The notes below the pieces were generated by a model, which was given only the letters and a program-made list of their open reading frames with translations, was not told where the DNA came from and did no database searches. 6,491 nt of DNA, taken from Candidatus Magasanikiibacteriota bacterium (lineage in GTDB: Bacteria; Patescibacteriota; Patescibacteriia; Magasanikbacterales; GWA2-37-8). Positions within the stretch are counted from its first letter, which is position 1, and each line of letters opens with the position of its first letter. This document shows positions 4,846 to 6,491 of this stretch, piece after piece. The position numbers and the translations under genes were made by a program. The stretch is taken from positions 1 through 6,491 of the forward strand of contig JAPLWP010000023.1 of NCBI GenBank assembly GCA_026396535.1, written 5' to 3'.

Positions 4846-6491
4846 ACAACCCGAATATCTCCCCCAGCACCAATGACCACCTTATCACGGCGTTTTATTT
4901 TTCCACCTAATAATAATTCTGCCAAACGATTTTCTACTTTTTCCTGTAAAGCACGACGCATCGGACGAGCACCAAATTCCGGATCAAATCCAACATCGGC
5001 CAAAAATTCAAAAGCGGCTGGCTCGGCCTCTAGTTCTATGCCTTTGGCTTCTAAATCTTTTGCAACACGTTTGAACATTAATTTGGCCACTGCAATAATA
5101 TCTGGTCTATCGAGCGCTTTGAAGAGCACGATACCATCAAAACGATTTAGAAATTCTGGACGGAAATTTTCTTTAAGTTCGCCGTGTAATAATTTTTCTT
5201 TTATTTTATCCGAAGTTTCACCAGCGCGCATCTGCTCCTGCACAAAAGAAGTACCAGCATTGGAAGTAGCAATGAGAATCACGTTGGTAAAATCTACCAC
5301 ATGACCGACACTATCAGTCAGACGCCCATCATCCATCACCTGCAAAAATAAATTTAAAATATCTTTATCAGCTTTTTCCATTTCATCTAATAGCAATAGA
5401 GAGAAAGGATGACGACGAATCGCTTCGGTAAGCACACCGCTGCCCTTTTCACCTGGCGCGCCGAGCAATCTATAGATACTACTCTTATCCTGATATTCAC
5501 TCATATCCAAACGCACCATACGATCTTCTCCACCAAAATAAACTTCAGCAATGGTTTTGGCTAATTCAGTTTTACCCACACCGGTCGGACCCAAGAATAA
5601 AAAGTTTGCAATTGGACGTTTGGTCGAACGAATTTCCGCGCGGGCACGACGCAGAGCATTGGCTACCAGATCTACCGCTTCGCCCTGACCAACTACACGC
5701 TTATGCATCTCATCTTCAAGGTGCAATAATTTAGAAGTTTCATCGGATGATACTGTAGTCACTGGCACACCGGTCTTTTGAGATACTACTGTCGCCACAT
5801 CTTCACCAGTCACAAAAGAATTTATTCCTTTTTTATTATGTGCATAAGATGCAGACTCTGTCATGATTTGTATAGCACTACCTGGCAAACAAATCTCATG
5901 CAAAAATCTAGATGACAATTGCACAGCTTTGGACACGGCATCATAAGAAAAAAATACGTGCTGACGATATTCGGTACTACCTACTTTGGATTCAAGCACT
6001 TGAATTGCCTGATCTTCACTCATCTCCTGAATTTCCACTTTGGCGTATAAACTACCAATTGGCGAGCTTACAATATGACGAGAATAATTATCCGGCTCAG
6101 TAGTAGCCAAAGTAAGAAAACGACCGCTGCCCAAATAATCATTGAGTGTGCCGGCCACATCCAGACTGCCTTCCTTTTCACCAGCTGAAACACCGGTCAA
6201 TTCATGAATATTTGGAATATATAAAATAACATTCCCGGCACGACCAATATCTTGCATGATGCCAATTAGGCGCTCCACGGCTCCAGACGGCGTAGTACCA
6301 GCCAAAAGTTTAGGAATACTTAGACGCACCAAACGCTTATCTTTCAGACGAGTCGGCACATCATCCTCTACCATTTTTTTAGCCAAACCTTCGATGATAC
6401 TGCTATTGCCGACACCGGTTTCACCCACCAAAATCGCATTCTGTCCCCCACCATCGATAATACGAAAAATTTCTTCAATTTCTTTTTCACG
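4842..6491 (-). CDS. Clp-type double AAA+ ATPase with degenerate first ATPase module (5' end missing)
   Basis: The frame stays open to the right edge, so the true start and N-terminal domain are outside; 549 codons are present. The visible part begins REKEIEEIFRIIDGGGQNAIL, the segment just before Walker A of D1 in ClpA/B/C proteins. D1 is degenerate: GETGVGNSS (6425-6399) replaces GxxGxGKT, YIPNIHEL (6221-6198) replaces the FIDEIHTL-type Walker B, and PIGSLYAK (about 6062-6039) replaces the LERRFQP-type arginine pair. D2 looks active: GPTGVGKT (5591-5568), LLLLDE (5399-5382), sensor 1 IATSN, FRPEFLNRFD, and sensor 2 FGARPMRRA. However, its pore loop reads GAPGEKGSGVLTE and has lost GYVG. D1 and D2 are joined without a ClpB/ClpC middle domain, and no LGF/IGF/VGF ClpP-docking loop is seen. 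It ends in TGA, overlapping the next gene's ATG. Family membership is certain; unfoldase function is doubtful. Confidence 0.93.
   Translation of the reverse strand, partial: REKEIEEIFRIIDGGGQNAILVGETGVGNSSIIEGLAKKMVEDDVPTRLKDKRLVRLSIPKLLAGTTPSGAVERLIGIMQDIGRAGNVILYIPNIHELTGVSAGEKEGSLDVAGTLNDYLGSGRFLTLATTEPDNYSRHIVSSPIGSLYAKVEIQEMSEDQAIQVLESKVGSTEYRQHVFFSYDAVSKAVQLSSRFLHEICLPGSAIQIMTESASYAHNKKGINSFVTGEDVATVVSQKTGVPVTTVSSDETSKLLHLEDEMHKRVVGQGEAVDLVANALRRARAEIRSTKRPIANFLFLGPTGVGKTELAKTIAEVYFGGEDRMVRLDMSEYQDKSSIYRLLGAPGEKGSGVLTEAIRRHPFSLLLLDEMEKADKDILNLFLQVMDDGRLTDSVGHVVDFTNVILIATSNAGTSFVQEQMRAGETSDKIKEKLLHGELKENFRPEFLNRFDGIVLFKALDRPDIIAVAKLMFKRVAKDLEAKGIELEAEPAAFEFLADVGFDPEFGARPMRRALQEKVENRLAELLLGGKIKRRDKVVIGAGGDIRVV

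Noticed and set aside
6429..6431. TTG at this position as the start of the Clp ATPase
   Set aside because: It falls within the conserved strand leading into Walker A (NAILVGETG). The frame stays open for 20 more codons with a family-like sequence to the window edge, so it is an internal leucine.

Overview
The window looks like chromosomal housekeeping DNA from a small-genome, AT-rich bacterium, most likely a member of the Patescibacteria/CPR. That assignment is inferred from several things seen together: compact genes with 4 to 14 base overlaps, almost no Shine-Dalgarno sequences, a divergent Clp ATPase, an MraY/WecA-type enzyme with unusual active-site residues, and an isolated bL21 gene. 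No 16S or marker phylogeny was possible. The standard genetic code fits: no in-frame TGA is needed, and TGA ends the Clp gene. I see no mobile element, CRISPR array, rRNA or tRNA.

Layout. (1) Positions 1-327, minus strand: the start of an unrecognised multi-pass membrane protein that runs off the left edge. (2) Positions 328-455: a compact divergent promoter region. Both predicted -10 boxes end 9 bases before a start codon, so both transcripts may be leaderless. (3) Positions 456-2839, plus strand: dnaB (replicative helicase), a YbaB/EbfC nucleoid protein and recR, probably one replication/repair operon. (4) Positions 2856-2882: a symmetrical hairpin with U-tracts on both sides, serving as a shared terminator for convergent recR and rplU. 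(5) Positions 2893-3320, minus strand: rplU (bL21) with its own near-consensus promoter and a roughly 72-base leader. (6) Positions 3333-6491, minus strand: an overlapping operon reading Clp-type double AAA+ ATPase (its 5' end is beyond the right edge), then an MraY/WecA-family sugar-phosphate transferase, then a membrane-anchored DUF192 protein.

The most interesting object is the Clp-type ATPase. Its first AAA+ module has lost the Walker A lysine, both Walker B acids and the paired arginines. Its second module keeps the ATPase residues but lacks the GYVG pore loop. No middle domain and no ClpP-docking loop are visible. This suggests an AAA+ machine that hydrolyses ATP only in D2 and may not thread substrates as ClpC or ClpB do. 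It is translationally coupled to a membrane glycan-precursor enzyme with substituted active-site positions and to an envelope-facing DUF192 protein, so a role in envelope biogenesis or quality control is conceivable but unproven.
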